A stretch of 64,000 nucleotides of DNA from Phlebotomus papatasi. Taxonomy: Eukaryota > Arthropoda > Insecta > Diptera > Psychodidae. The number at the start of each line of letters is the position of its first letter. Position 1 is the stretch's first letter. Under the pieces are notes generated by a model. It was given only the letters and a program-made list of their open reading frames with translations. It was not told where the DNA came from and searched no databases. Both the position numbers and the translations under genes were made by a program. The DNA is taken from contig NC_077222.1 in assembly GCF_024763615.1 (NCBI RefSeq), positions 65,906,001 through 65,970,000 of the forward strand, read 5' to 3'. Shown here in pieces: positions 17,809 through 28,399 of this stretch.

Positions 17809-19068
17809 AATAACCTATTCAAAGCGCTGAAAGAGTTTAGGCAGGACAAGCTTGCACGCCAAAATGCTCGGCTCAGCCTAGCCAATTCGGTGTATGACAA
17901 TCCAGTCATCCCACGGCGGAAATTGCTACTGAGTGTGGGTGGAAATAACTACCGACCACCGCTAGAGAGATCCAAATCAGCGCCCAAACTGATGGCTATT
18001 GAGGAGGACATTGGTGAGGAGGAGGATGAAAATGAGACTGTTGAATCCACAGAAGCGAGAGCATGCTGTCGGGAAGATTCTCTGTATCCGGCAATGACAC
18101 TGGGCAGGAGACGATGCCGACGAGGTCATTCAATTCGTCGCACTGGAAGGCGAGGAGTGAGCTTTAAGGCACCAATCTTGGAGGAGAACAACAATGACTG
18201 CATGGAGGAGGAGCTGAATGGGAAGAAGAGTGAGGAGAAGAAGGTGGATTTCGATACCAAAAATAGCTTTAAGACACCCAATGCCGGAAGTGATGAGGAC
18301 TTTGATAGTTTGCTGGGTAGTGAACCATTGATTGGTGAATTGATGTCGCTGTTTGAGATGAAATTGCGTCCACCGCCAAAGACAATGAGTCTGTCAGATC
18401 TTCTGGATACAGACGAAGTCAAAACGTCCATATCCCCTGTTACGATGAACCGAAGCCTGGATACTCTGGATAAGTACTCAGACTCTGAAGATGAGTCGAG
18501 TTTCTTCAGTCAAAATGATATCCTGGCAATGCTGAGGAAGGAGTCAGCGAACAAGAGAGGAAGTAGTCCAGATCAGCGTTCCACAGAACTGTACGGGCCT
18601 CTGCGGCAACGACCAGGATCGACTCTCAGACTAAATGAATCTCTGAGTAATCACAAACTCACCCCCGTTGCAGCTGGTGACTCGGATGAGCCGCATTTGA
18701 ATGAGAAGGTGCAGAGGTCTCCAGAATCGCCACCGGCGATGCTACGCCTGCCAACGGGCTTAACGCACCTGGACAGCGATGAGGGAAGCATCTCAAGTGG
18801 CTGTGAAACTGCGAGCACAGTCACAGCCAATACGGATGAGATGACTTCCAAGCATAACTCCGTCGAAGATGATGTGGTGATCCTTGAGCCCGTCGGCGAG
18901 AAGAATTCCCTGGTGGAACTTCCGCCCTTCAGGCGCAGTGTCACATTCCCACCTGATATGAAAACCCTCGATAACCTGGACTCTGACTCGGAATTCAGCG
19001 ATGAATCCGGCTTCAGTGACTTCCAGGAGAACTCCATCAAGACTCGCAATAAGGCTATCATGGCCTAA
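17809..19068 (+). CDS. FAM43-type gene, terminal coding exon
   Basis: 419 residues after a TTTTGCAG acceptor, ending in TAA at 19066-19068. The first 15 residues (NNLFKALKEFRQDKL) complete the C-terminal helix of the PTB fold begun in the previous exon. A conserved FAM43 linker follows: LARQNARLSLANSVYDNP, RRKLLLSVGGNNYRPPLERS and KSAPKLMAIEED. The rest is acidic and Ser-rich, hence probably disordered, with repeated short motifs (MSLSDLLD, SDSEDESSFFSQNDI, LDSDSEFSDESGFSDFQEN). SVYDNP is an NPxY-like or Tyr-phosphorylation-type motif by appearance only. With exon 13838-14139 it gives about 520 residues plus the missing N-terminus. Confidence 0.9.
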   Translation, partial: NNLFKALKEFRQDKLARQNARLSLANSVYDNPVIPRRKLLLSVGGNNYRPPLERSKSAPKLMAIEEDIGEEEDENETVESTEARACCREDSLYPAMTLGRRRCRRGHSIRRTGRRGVSFKAPILEENNNDCMEEELNGKKSEEKKVDFDTKNSFKTPNAGSDEDFDSLLGSEPLIGELMSLFEMKLRPPPKTMSLSDLLDTDEVKTSISPVTMNRSLDTLDKYSDSEDESSFFSQNDILAMLRKESANKRGSSPDQRSTELYGPLRQRPGSTLRLNESLSNHKLTPVAAGDSDEPHLNEKVQRSPESPPAMLRLPTGLTHLDSDEGSISSGCETASTVTANTDEMTSKHNSVEDDVVILEPVGEKNSLVELPPFRRSVTFPPDMKTLDNLDSDSEFSDESGFSDFQENSIKTRNKAIMA

Positions 19069-19500
19069 GAGTTACCATCTGTTAGTTTGATCGAGGAGAT
19101 CACCCAGTAAAGATCATGAAATGCGTTTTAGTTGAAATTTTAATAGAATTTGTATTATTGATGTGATAGTTTTAATATGGGAGGATTCCATCTATAGACC
19201 AACCCCTGTTAACAACTGTTATCATAATTTAATGCATGGGTAATGTTTCCTGATATTCTTATTAGACTGCAGCACGTTGTTAGTTAAAACAGAAAATACC
19301 TATACCGTAGATGTAGTAATTGCAAAATTTGACCTTTTTGGTGTATAATAGCTAGAAAAAAAAAGAAGCAGTGAGAGGTGAAAAGTTTAGAGAAATCATA
19401 TTGAAGGGGAATAAGACCAAATAATACACTGAAAAAATAACTCAAATTTAAAGCTAATATCCATGTAAGATTGTTATTAAATAAAATTGTTTTTTTTTTT
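19069..19500 (+). other. Probable 3' UTR of the FAM43-type gene
   Basis: Non-coding sequence following the stop codon. An AATAAA hexamer at 19480-19485 is followed at once by a T-rich run, a plausible cleavage and polyadenylation signal giving a 3' UTR of roughly 430 bases. Confidence 0.5.
19480..19485 (+). terminator. Candidate polyadenylation signal AATAAA
   Basis: First canonical hexamer downstream of the FAM43-type stop that is followed by a U-rich element. Another AATAAA lies about 45 bases further on, so end heterogeneity is possible. Confidence 0.45.
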
Positions 19501-20349
19501 GGAGGAAATTACACAACTTAAGTGAATAAATAATTATATAGATATTTTATTGTACCTTCAACAAAATGGAATCTTGTATTCATACAATAAATTTTATGTA
19601 CCTAATTCAGTGTACTTTTCGTTTCTTGCTGAAAATCCATCATAAGCACGCAATTTATGACCAAAAAACAAGATTTTTCCCCATATGCTGTTACGAATGT
19701 GAAGCTAAAGAGAAAAAAAGTATCAAAAACATTTTTTTTGGTTTGTTGTTTTCTTTTTACAGCATCAAGGCGTTCTTAACCTCTGTCGACATCCAGATAT
19801 CTAAATCATTTAGTTGACCTATATACTTGAAATTAAAAATAAAAAAAATGAAGATTTGCAAAATCTTTTTATATTTGCTCTATACTTTATAGATTTTTTT
19901 TAATGCAAGATTTTCATGAAGTGTAAGAATGTTATAAAGCAGATTAAAGTTTTTTTTTATCATTTAGTATATTATATTATTTTGAACAGTCTATCTGGGG
20001 CAGTATCACGCAGCTGAACCTTTTTTAGAACTCATTTGCTAAAGGAATACGAATCATATTGAAACTATGTTCCGCTGATTTTTCTTGAGTCTTGACTATT
20101 GACTATCTGAAATACTTCTAATCTGATATACTGAACACTTTCTAAGTGATTATCGTCTTAAAAAACCTTATTTTCAAATGGAATGCATGCGTGAAACTAC
20201 CCCATCCTACCTTTAATGTAGCCTTACAAATTCAAAATTGCGTTATAAAAAGATTTTAGGCAGACTGAGCTGTTTCGGAGCTCTTACTGAACTAAAAAAA
20301 AAAAATACTATAATGCTTCTATAGAGCAAAGCAATAAAAATTAAAGCTA

Positions 20350-21121
20350 TATAGTCATTCGAGGAGAGTTGGAACAGTGGGAGAGATGGACCACTTCGCC
20401 TCCTGCCTACATCCTATGCACGATCTCCACCTCATTTGGTCTATTTGTGCCCTTCAACATTCTAATAAAAACCCCCAAGTTACAGCTTTCTACCTTTAAA
20501 ATTGTACGACAAAATTGAAAATTAATTTTTTGGATGTCTGAAAAATGGCCAAAAATTTTTATTTCGCCATAAGAATACGAGTATTTGGGAGTTGAGGAGA
20601 GATGGAACTTAATAGTTTTGGCAACACTTCCGGTGTGAATTTTGGTCAATGTTCTTCAAAATCTTTTCAAGTAAATCTTAGAAATTATTTTCCCTAAATT
20701 TCTGATAAGATTGACTTGATACACTCAGCGAAATTGCCATCGAATTATATGAGCCACATATTCCAGAAAATAAATCATTTATACTGAAAAAATAAAATAA
20801 ACTCCAATAAATTCAATGAAATAGTGTTCATGTCTAAATTCACTTCCCTCTTATTCTAAATTAATAAAATAAACTATAAATATTTTGCTAAAATTAGGGG
20901 TGTTCCATCTCACCCTCACTTTTTTTGAGTGCCTCAAAATGCAACTTTTTTTAAATCCTATTTTTCGAAGTGACTATTTTCATCTAGGCTTTTCTAATAT
21001 TGATATCTTAAATTTAGAGTCTTCAAATGATAAACCAATGAGATTCGTCTTTGTCTCGCATTCAAATGTATACGCAATATTGAATATAAAAAAGTGTTCC
21101 ATCTCTCCTCGAATGACTATA
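20350..21121. mobile_element. 772-bp foldback element
   Basis: TATAGTCATTCGAGGAGAGT at the left pairs with CTCTCCTCGAATGACTATA at the right, continuing into TTGGAACA/TGTTCCATC. Inner repeats GAGAGATGGA and GTTCCATCTC recur within the arms. Small open frames inside start with non-ATG codons or are arm artefacts. Confidence 0.7.
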
Positions 21122-21155
21122 TTAAAAATTAAAAGAAGATTATAAAATTGGATGG

Positions 21156-21380
21156 TAAGGTAAAATGCCCTCAAGTCGACCGGTTCCTCAATTCGACCGG
21201 TAGAGTTATTTTTTTAATTTATTTATATTTGCACTAATATTTGGCATATGATCTAACATTAATAGGTCAATTGTTCCATATGAATCAGTGACAATTTCGT
21301 GTAAATTTGGCATCAAACGTTCAAAAATTGACCTACCGGTCGAGTCGAGGTACCGGTCGACTCGAGGGCACTTTACCTTA
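21156..21380. mobile_element. Foldback MITE, TAAGGTAAAGTGCCCTC family, copy 1
   Basis: TAAGGTAAAATGCCCTCAAG at the left pairs with CTCGAGGGCACTTTACCTTA at the right. The subterminal GTCGACCGGT/ACCGGTCGAC blocks are repeated twice in each arm. The interior is nearly identical to 25874-26100 (GCACTAATATTTGG, ATGATCTA). Confidence 0.8.
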
Positions 21381-21488
21381 AATCAAAATTTTTTGCTATG
21401 CTATATTACACAGAGTTTTTCAATTTTAATTTAAATTTATTTTTAAGATTAAATGTTCCTTTGTCACTATACGTTATTTTATTTCATA

Positions 21489-21741
21489 CACTGAGAAAAA
21501 AAGAGGGTGCGATTAACATGTTTTCCTCATAAATTTAACACATTTTAGGTGTAAAAATATATCAACATTTTTTAATGTTAATTTTACACCTTTTTCAGGG
21601 TAAAATGAACATGAAAAGGGGTAACTTTAACCCCCAATACACCTAAAAAGGGTAATATTTACACCGATTTTGGATCAATACTGCAGGGTAAAATTAACAT
21701 TTCCGGAATGTTATTTTAACTTTTTCGGATTTCTCTCAGTG
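21489..21741. mobile_element. TA-flanked MITE, CACTGAGA family
   Basis: CACTGAGAAAAA...TTTCTCTCAGTG bounded by TA on both sides. Subterminal GTTAA/TTAAC motifs and internal ACACCTTTTT/GGTGTAAA text match the element truncated at position 1. Confidence 0.65.
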
Positions 21742-21764
21742 TATGCATTATTAAAATCAGTGGA

Positions 21765-22262
21765 TCTCAGTGGCTCAGTAGGTAAGACCGTTCGCTCTTG
21801 GGCGGTGAGATCTCTGGCTCGACTCTCACACTTACAGCTATGAGTTCGAGTCCTGCTCGGTGCAATCAACTGAATGTCGAGAAAAAAGGACATTTTTCAC
21901 TGTGATAAAACGTAATAAAAGGCACCGCCTCTGCCCACAAATCTTCAAGAGCACGGAAGAAGCATTCACTACGGGGAAGGAGTTCCTGGGCGATCAGCTC
22001 TCCCGCAGGCTTTTTGTCAAAGGGATAGGTTTTATATAATTCTATTCCCCCGAATGCCAGACTATCCGTTGACGGAATAACAGGCTACTTCAAGTCTCAG
22101 TCCTAATAATTTAATTTACTTTTTTCTCAATATTGCCTTTGCCTTATATCCACTTACTTAAATTTTGATAATAACTTTTTTTCTTTTTTTTCTTATTCTT
22201 TGGCCATACATTGTAAGAGGGGCGAACCCTATTTGTTTGAGAAATTAATAAATAATAAGATA
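21765..22262 (+). mobile_element. tRNA-derived SINE, about 490 bp
   Basis: The head carries a Pol III A box (TGGCTCAGTAGG, 21771-21782) and B box (GTTCGAGTC, 21844-21852). A GC-richer body follows (GGCACCGCCTCTGCCC, GCGATCAGCTCTCCCGCAGG), then a tail GTAAGAGGGGCGAACCCTAT and AATTAATAAATAATAAGATAATAA. TAA-rich 3' ends usually mean mobilisation by a partner LINE. Fragments of the head occur at 15408-15786. It has no protein-coding role. Confidence 0.75.
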
Positions 22263-23115
22263 ATAATCTACAAACAGCAGATTCTTCCAACACGAGGCGC
22301 CTTGTAATGATTACATTGTAATACCAAATAAAGTGTCTAGATACGATTAATAATAATTAAAATCAGTTGAACTAACAGTTTTTCAATAATTTAGTTATGA
22401 AGAGAAAAACTTTATCTTTAAAATAAAGAAAAGCGTTGATTACTTCGTAAAACCAAAACTAAAAGTGTTATGGATGGATCAAGTGGCAGCCGCTGCAACT
22501 AATCACAAATCTTAAAATATTTTATTAATTTTACTTTTATTTTAACGTTTGGAATCTCAAGATTCTTCTCTACTCTCTGACTCTAAATTTTCGTCTGCTT
22601 GTTCATTGCATCTAAAAAATTCTATGCAATGCTTTCATTTTCTTCAGAATTATAAAACACTGCCTTTTTTAATTGAGAATATGTAGAATAATTAAATTTT
22701 ATTTTTCTTCTCAAAAAATTGTACTGATACTTGCAAATTGTTCCTTTTACGATTGTACATATGAATAATCAAGAAAACTTATCTGGCATCACCTGCCAAA
22801 TTGCCTATCGAATTGCAGTTGTTTTATTTTTGCAATATTTTTAAATTAAAATATTATTTAAATCCGAACTTATTCAATGCGAAAAAATTGCCAGATAAAT
22901 TATAGTATAATTCAGGCCTCTTGGAAAACGATTTATTCTTCATTATGAAAAATACAATTGAAAACGAATTTAGCAGTGGCTGTCATATGGTCTATCAAAG
23001 TGTTAAATTGCTAAAATACTATAAAAATGTTATTGCTCAATAATTTAAAAAAAAAATTGAATTTTGCAAATTAACATTTTAATACATTCCAATTTTCTTG
23101 CATTCTAACAAGTAG
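22263..23115. other. AT-rich DNA without recognised feature
   Basis: No coding stretch, no SINE head and no terminal-inverted structure that I could pair by eye. Confidence 0.45.
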
Positions 23116-23386
23116 TCTTCTGATCCGAATTGTTCTACAAAATTTATTTACTCGAAATTGATAGTTTTTGTGCTTACGAAATGGAATAAATACAGCGGAT
23201 CAGTGATTGATAAACTTTCTCTGAAGAAAGGTCCTAGTATAAGGTGTAACTCCACTAAATTCCTCCAAAATCTTGCAGAAGATATTGTTGTTTCCGGCCA
23301 ATCTCCAGAGAAAATGACTTCACACAAAAAACTTTACCAATCTCTTTACCTTTGGGTAAAGAATTGGGGAATCTTCTATATAGCAG
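23116..23386 (+). CDS. Candidate internal exon, function unknown
   Basis: The frame is open from after a TAG at 23113 and runs into a consensus donor ATAGCAG|GTAAGT at 23386/23387. The encoded text (NKYSGSVIDKLSLKKGPSIR, NLAEDIVVSGQSPEKMTS, LYLWVKNWGIFYIAG) has unusually balanced composition for a random AT-rich frame. No convincing acceptor marks the start, no partner exon fits in phase downstream, and I recognise no family. It could be a decayed gene fragment or chance. Confidence 0.2.
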
Positions 23387-23620
23387 GTAAGTGGTTTGTA
23401 TGAGAGACATTTTAAGCAATATCACACATTTTTCCGGAGTTATTCACAGCCAAAAATTCAGCACATTTTTGAATTGAACAAAAATCAAGCAAATACATGT
23501 CGGCTGTGATAAATTCTAAAACTTTTAATGGGACATTTTCGACTTAAGGAACTAATATAACCTTAAATAATTAAAAGTCTAGGTCTAGACTAGACCTGAA
23601 ATTGTGCCAAATATTACAAA

Positions 23621-23831
23621 AACCAGTGATATATCTAGATAAGCTAATGATAGCCGAGATTCTTTACATATGACCTCGAAATGCGAGCAACTCGGAAGGT
23701 GTGAAAATTTGATTGTGAGTTGAATTTTGGGGGTAAAGAATCGCGTCGAGTAATCTATTCTTGTCTGTCCAAGTGGATAAAATTGTCTCGATGCAATTTT
23801 TTACCCCCAAAATTCAACTCACAATAGAATT
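23621..23831. mobile_element. Foldback element of the CCAGTGATA...GGGGGTAAA family, partial
   Basis: The arms GTGAGTTGAATTTTGGGGGT (about 23715) and ACCCCCAAAATTCAACTCAC (about 23803) are exact complements. The outer left text (CCAGTGATA, GATTCTTTACATATGACCTC) matches 24321-24636, but the corresponding right flank is missing, so the copy is truncated. Confidence 0.6.
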
Positions 23832-23845
23832 ATACAATAAAAATT

Positions 23846-24067
23846 TAGGGGAAAGTACTCTCCTTTTGAACGTTTATGCCTCTATCCAAATAATGTGAAC
23901 TTCTTTTACTTTTCCTAAGAGATTTCCACATGATTGTCACATAATTATAAATAATTGATAATAAGCTAATTAATATTTAATAGAAATGTTTAAGTCTCTT
24001 AGGAAAACTTAAAGAAAATTCACATTATTTGAAGGTATGAACGTTCGACGTGAGAGTACTTTCCCCT
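23846..24067. mobile_element. TAGGGG-type foldback MITE
   Basis: TAGGGGAAAGTACTCTCC at the left against GAGAGTACTTTCCCCT at the right. Pairing continues through AATAATGTGAAYTT and CCTAAGAGA. It abuts the preceding element, so this 23.6-24.1 kb stretch is a composite. Confidence 0.7.
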
Positions 24068-24320
24068 GTATAAAAATTTTAGTTGTTCAGTTTTGAGCAC
24101 AACTGAATTTAAACGATTTTCTTGTTTTCCTATGTTTTTACAATGTTAGCTTAATCCAGTAACCTCCTCCCTCCTCCAAATAAAAAAATTTCACAAATCC
24201 TAAAAGAAATGTAGAATTTTTCTTTATAGTGTAACATTTTAATTTATTATTATCTGTGTCACAATCTTATTATTTAATTCTTTGTGACCCAAATAATTCG
24301 AAATTTCATTGATAACAATG

Positions 24321-24636
24321 ATCAGTGATAAGCCCAGATAAGTTTATGGTAACTGAGATTTTTTACAGGTGACCTCTAAATGCCTGCAACTCGGGGTGCT
24401 TGCAAATTGGAATGCATGAAAATTGGATTGTGAATTGAATATTGGGGGTAAAGAATCGCGTCGAGCCAATTTTATTCATTTCAACCGACAAAAACAGTTT
24501 ACTCAACGCGTTTCTTTATCCCCAAAATTCAATTTACAATCGAATTTTCACGCATTCCGAGTTGCAAGCACCCCGAGTTGCAGGTATTTCAAGGTCACCT
24601 GTAAAGAATCCCAGCTACCGTAAGCTTATCACTGGT
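24321..24636. mobile_element. Foldback element of the CCAGTGATA family, complete copy
   Basis: The left arm ATCAGTGATAAG...TTTTTTACAGGTGACCT, GCAACTCGGGGTGCTTGCAA and GATTGTGAATTGAAT is mirrored at the right (TTGCAAGCACCCCGAGTTGC, AGGTCACCTGTAAAGAATC, CTTATCACTGGT). The arms are about 130 bp, around a core containing a GATAAAGAAACGCGT-like text. Confidence 0.75.
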
Positions 24637-24639
24637 CAT

Positions 24640-25628
24640 TTTCTTTTTTAAATAGTCTGAGTGGGGAAGACCAACAAAAGAAAAAAGAGTTCATTGAAAT
24701 CGGTTAATAAACATTGGAGATAGAGTGCGGTCCATTTGGATATAGTAAAGGTCGGGGTACAGTGGGTTGGAGTAGAGACAGATGGGACTCATCATAAGAA
24801 AGATCTCAATCTCAGATACAATATATGCTAAAATTTCATCCAAATCCCTTTATAAATACAGAAAATGTGGTCCGGGCAAAACATTTTTAGTTATAGCTCG
24901 GTTCAGGGCACATCGAGGGAGGAGTGTGATCCACCGTTAGAAAGGTCTCGACCTCAGCTACAACATAATGAAATTTAAAAAAAAAGCAGCGTCTAGTTTT
25001 CGAAATATTCGAGACCGAATAATCGAAAATCGATTTTTCGATTAATCGAACCTTCGATTACTTTCATAAGTCTTGTCATAAGGCTTGTAGTACTCCACGA
25101 GAGCTTTCCAAAACACCAAATTTTTTCAAGTTTGTTTTGTTTATTGAGGAAACAAAATTTGGGGGTATTCCAAAATGTCGGAGAGGTCTGACATCACCAA
25201 CTTCTAGCCATCTATCGACATTTAACCTTTGCCGAAAACCGCTTCTCGATATCTCTTTCCGTTTTCTCTCCTGAAGAGTTTGTACTCTGGACGGGACGGG
25301 ACGGGACGTCCACTAAAATCGATTTTTAGCGCATATGATTTTCGTGATCCATGAGTGTCAAAACGTGTACATTAAAAATTTGGGCCGATCTGACGAGGGC
25401 GGATTTCACCTATAACCACAAAAGCTGAGATTGTAAAGAATCTCAGCTAAATTCCCACTTGAAGCATATTTTGAATTAAGACAATTCTACTCTAGTGCTT
25501 TGCTTAAGGACATAAAAAATGAGAAAATTTTTTAGCTGTTCCTAGAAAATCGTTGAGGATCCTATTTTTATCAGTCAATTAAAAGATGAAATTATATTAT
25601 GAAATTTAGCTGAAAATCTTAATCATAA
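24640..25628. other. Unclassified, partly repetitive DNA
   Basis: Two diverged stretches share text (AAGATCTCAATCTCAGATACAA near 24805 and AAGGTCTCGACCTCAGCTACAA near 24941), suggesting an old repeat. Near 25293-25308 there is a short GGGAC tandem (GACGGGACGGGACGGGACG). No coding stretch found. Confidence 0.4.
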
Positions 25629-25849
25629 TAGGGGAAAGTGCCCATGCTTGATACAATTGGAAGCTTCGTAATGGCTAAATTGTCTATGTTTCACAATATA
25701 TATGTGACTAATCGCAACCATATTTTAAAAACTATCCGAAAGTGGCCAGTTTTTAAAATATATTGCGGAGTCACGTTTATTGAGAAACATAGGAAAAATT
25801 TAGTCATTACGAAGCTTCCAATGGTATCAAGCATGGGCACTTTCCCCTA
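25629..25849. mobile_element. TAGGGG-type foldback MITE, long stem
   Basis: TAGGGGAAAGTGCCCATGCT pairs with AGCATGGGCACTTTCCCCTA. Complementarity continues (GGAAGCTTCGTAATGRCTAAA, TATGTTTC) so that most of its 221 bp is stem. The open frame through it is simply the two arms read in one direction. Confidence 0.8.
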
Positions 25850-25873
25850 TAATTTTTTTTATTTCACGTTAAA

Positions 25874-26100
25874 TAAGGTAAAGTGCCCTCAAGTCGACCG
25901 GTTCCTCAATTCGACCGGTAGAGTTATTTATTCAATTTATTTATATTTGCACTAATATTTGGCGTATGATCTATCATTAATAGGTCAATTATTCCATAAA
26001 TAAATACGAATCAGTGACAGAGAGATTCACCATTAAAACATTAAAATATTGACCACCGGTCGAGTCGAGGAACTAGTCGACTCGAGGGCACTTTACCTTA
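25874..26100. mobile_element. Foldback MITE, TAAGGTAAAGTGCCCTC family, copy 2
   Basis: TAAGGTAAAGTGCCCTCAAG at the left pairs with CTCGAGGGCACTTTACCTTA. GTCGACCGGT and ACCGGTCGAG blocks match copy 1 at 21156-21380, with an internal insertion near AAATAAATACG. Confidence 0.8.
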
Positions 26101-26399
26101 GTTAAAATGAAATCGCAACTTATTTTTATATTATTTATTTTGTACTTTTTTCATATTAAATACACTCTTTGCCTCTTTAAGAATCACAGCAACTCTAAAC
26201 TTTTCAGGATTTGTCGATCTGATTGCGAAGAAAAAGCTTCTGTGCTAAAATCTCTGATAGCCCATAAGAACTTTGTTTTATTAAAACCTCCTGCCAAACT
26301 TGTTTCTCAGCAAAATCAAGGGCAAACATGATCAGTTTTGTGGCAAAAAATAAAGTTATTCGACAAGAAGTCAGATGATCATGTGATTGCAAGAATAAC

Positions 26400-27450
26400 A
26401 GTAATCAAAACCAGCTAAAGGCACTATTAGAGGAGATAAAAAGTCAGCCATCAATCATACTTAATCTATTTTTATCCCTTATTTGAGGATCTTTTTACCC
26501 CCGCTTATCGTCTGATCGTAACAATAAAACATTACATTGGATGATTAAAACGATCGTATTTTTTGATTACACAATGGAACATATGCAGCACCATCTGTGG
26601 TAAATTCTTCTGCAGAGCTTTTTGTTATGTATATTTTTAAAATAGTTGAGAATTATTTTTGTGTGTTTTGAGTTCTTTCACAGCGATCGTGGCTGAACAT
26701 GATCATGCTTTATTAGCATCAATGCGTGAAATAGATGCAAAAAAGCAAAACACAAATCACCCACAATCGACCCAAATTACTAATCACGTTTTGGCCCAAA
26801 TCTTCCAACATGATAAATAACTCATGTCTTGATTAAATAAGAGATTTTAATCAATTTTGCTTTTTGGGATTTCGTTGGTGATCATATCACGATCGAAAGT
26901 AGAAAGTGTTACTGGATCGTTGATAGATGTTGCTATATTGGTGTAATTGTGATAAATCTATGTTTTTGGAAGTGTGATCATGCTGGAAAACATAGAAAAT
27001 GATCATATTTTGATGGGTGTCTAGGGTGCAAAAGCGCTAAATGTGTCTTGGCTCATAACATCAAAAACATCGCAAAGAGTCACGGATCGAGAGAAAGAGA
27101 GAAAGAGAGAGAGAGAGAGGGAATGTTTGGCAAACTTTTTTCTCACAAACACACTGAGGAAGAGAAAAGAGCAACCTTGTTCATTGACCTACATTTCATA
27201 CAGCAAGGACGCTGAGGCGCATACAAGCTCAGTGGCTTTTCTTGTACACTATCCCAACATCTGCCGCAATACGATCATTTCTCACGATGTATTTGTGCAT
27301 TTTTCGTGATCTTTGAGAATGTTTTGTCACTCTCTTCTCTTTTCTCGCGTGAATGGCGGGTGTTTTGAGAATACATCGACAATTTCAAAGATGTAGAAAA
27401 CTCATACAGTCACAATCTTTCTCGTAGTTTAATTGAGGTGAAAAAAGGTG
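26400..27450. promoter_or_regulatory. GATC/ATGATCAT-rich stretch, possible regulatory DNA
   Basis: Frequent GATC-containing words (GCGATCGTGG, AACATGATCATGC, GTGATCATATCACGATCG, GATCATTTCTCACGATG) and an (AG)n run at about 27089-27119. The composition differs from neighbours and resembles the stretches around 46.3-46.7, 52-54 and 58-60 kb. No coding capacity is supported. Regulatory function is inference from motif clustering only. Confidence 0.3.
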
Positions 27451-28273
27451 TACTTGAGAAATTTAAATGCTAAAACTGTTATTTAAATTTGACTGAGTGA
27501 GAGATGAAAAAAAAATTGGGGACATTTCTTTTAACTCTTGAGACCTTAATCATATTTGCTGCAATGGTTTCTTCTCTATGTACATTTTGGTGAGAGACCT
27601 GAAAAAGTGGAAGGGATTTTTATTGTTTAATGACTTTAAAACACTTTTTGCGTTAATTCTTTTTTTTTTGTTGTTTCTCAGTTTATTCTCTATCTTCATT
27701 ACTCAACTGTGTTAATTCATTGGGAGTTAATCCTGCTTAAAAGAGGCATTTTCGGTGGAAGGTTTTCTGGTGATCTGCACTCTGAAAGAGTCATAGTTAT
27801 GGATTTTCAGAAGTCCACAAGTTCCGCCCTATTTCTTGATGGCGCGACAATTAACATCCGTCTTTTGTCTCTCAAACTCTTAACAATTCTTTCCACTTTG
27901 GCAAAGAGCTGATTCTTTGGCTGCTGGCTTCAGTTGCTGGACAACTTGACAAGCTCATTTCTCCATCTCTCTATCCAGCAGAGAAATTGTGTGGGAAATT
28001 CGCAAAGACATGGGGACACGATCGTTTAATACAGATATTTAGATACATGTAATTAATTGCGTAGTAAAATGTTGCTCCATCAATTTGACACGCTAATAAA
28101 TTATAAAAATATTTTTTTTTTGCAAATAAAATTTTCTTTTACTTCTCACACCTAAGACGAATTTATTGGCAGTGTTTTTTAATATTCAACGAACTACTAT
28201 CTCTAATGTCCTCTTTTGTCTTCAGTTCTTCAAATTTCTTATCTCATTTCATTTTCAACTCGTTTTTTCTCAG

Positions 28274-28399
28274 TGGAGTCTCAGGCTTAAACTCAAAAGG
28301 CTGGTAAAGTATCAGCCCAAGCTATCAGAGACTGAGAGTATAGGATCAGGAATTGGAGGCGGAGGTCCTTTGTATCAATTTCCTTTACATGATCCTTAA
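28274..28399 (+). CDS. Candidate short 3'-terminal exon, function unknown
   Basis: A very strong acceptor-like tract (TTCAACTCGTTTTTTCTCAG) precedes 28274. An open frame follows for 41 codons to TAA at 28397-28399. The peptide (WSLRLKLKRLVKYQPKLSE, TESIGSGIGGGGPLYQFPL) looks less random than its surroundings. It is not in phase with the donor at 23386 through any of the three nearby AGs. I do not recognise it; it could be the end of a plus-strand transcript or chance. Confidence 0.2.
   Translation, partial: WSLRLKLKRLVKYQPKLSETESIGSGIGGGGPLYQFPLHDP

Noticed and set aside
21765..21865. Possible tRNA gene at a perfect A/B box pair
   Set aside because: The boxes are about 62 bases apart within a longer body with a TAA-rich tail, and no cloverleaf pairing is seen. 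Assigned to a SINE.
25638..25955. Plus-strand frame of 105 codons
   Set aside because: It is one strand of a self-complementary MITE running into the next element.
26107..26331. Plus-strand ATG frame of 74 codons with a signal-peptide-like hydrophobic start
   Set aside because: It starts 7 bases after a MITE terminus. Hydrophobic starts are common in AT-rich random frames, and there is no cleavage-site or peptide-family support.
23158..28399. Joining the exon-like stretches at 23116-23386 and 28274-28399 into one gene
   Set aside because: The donor leaves one base, and each of the three nearby acceptors then gives an early stop, so the two cannot be spliced in frame.
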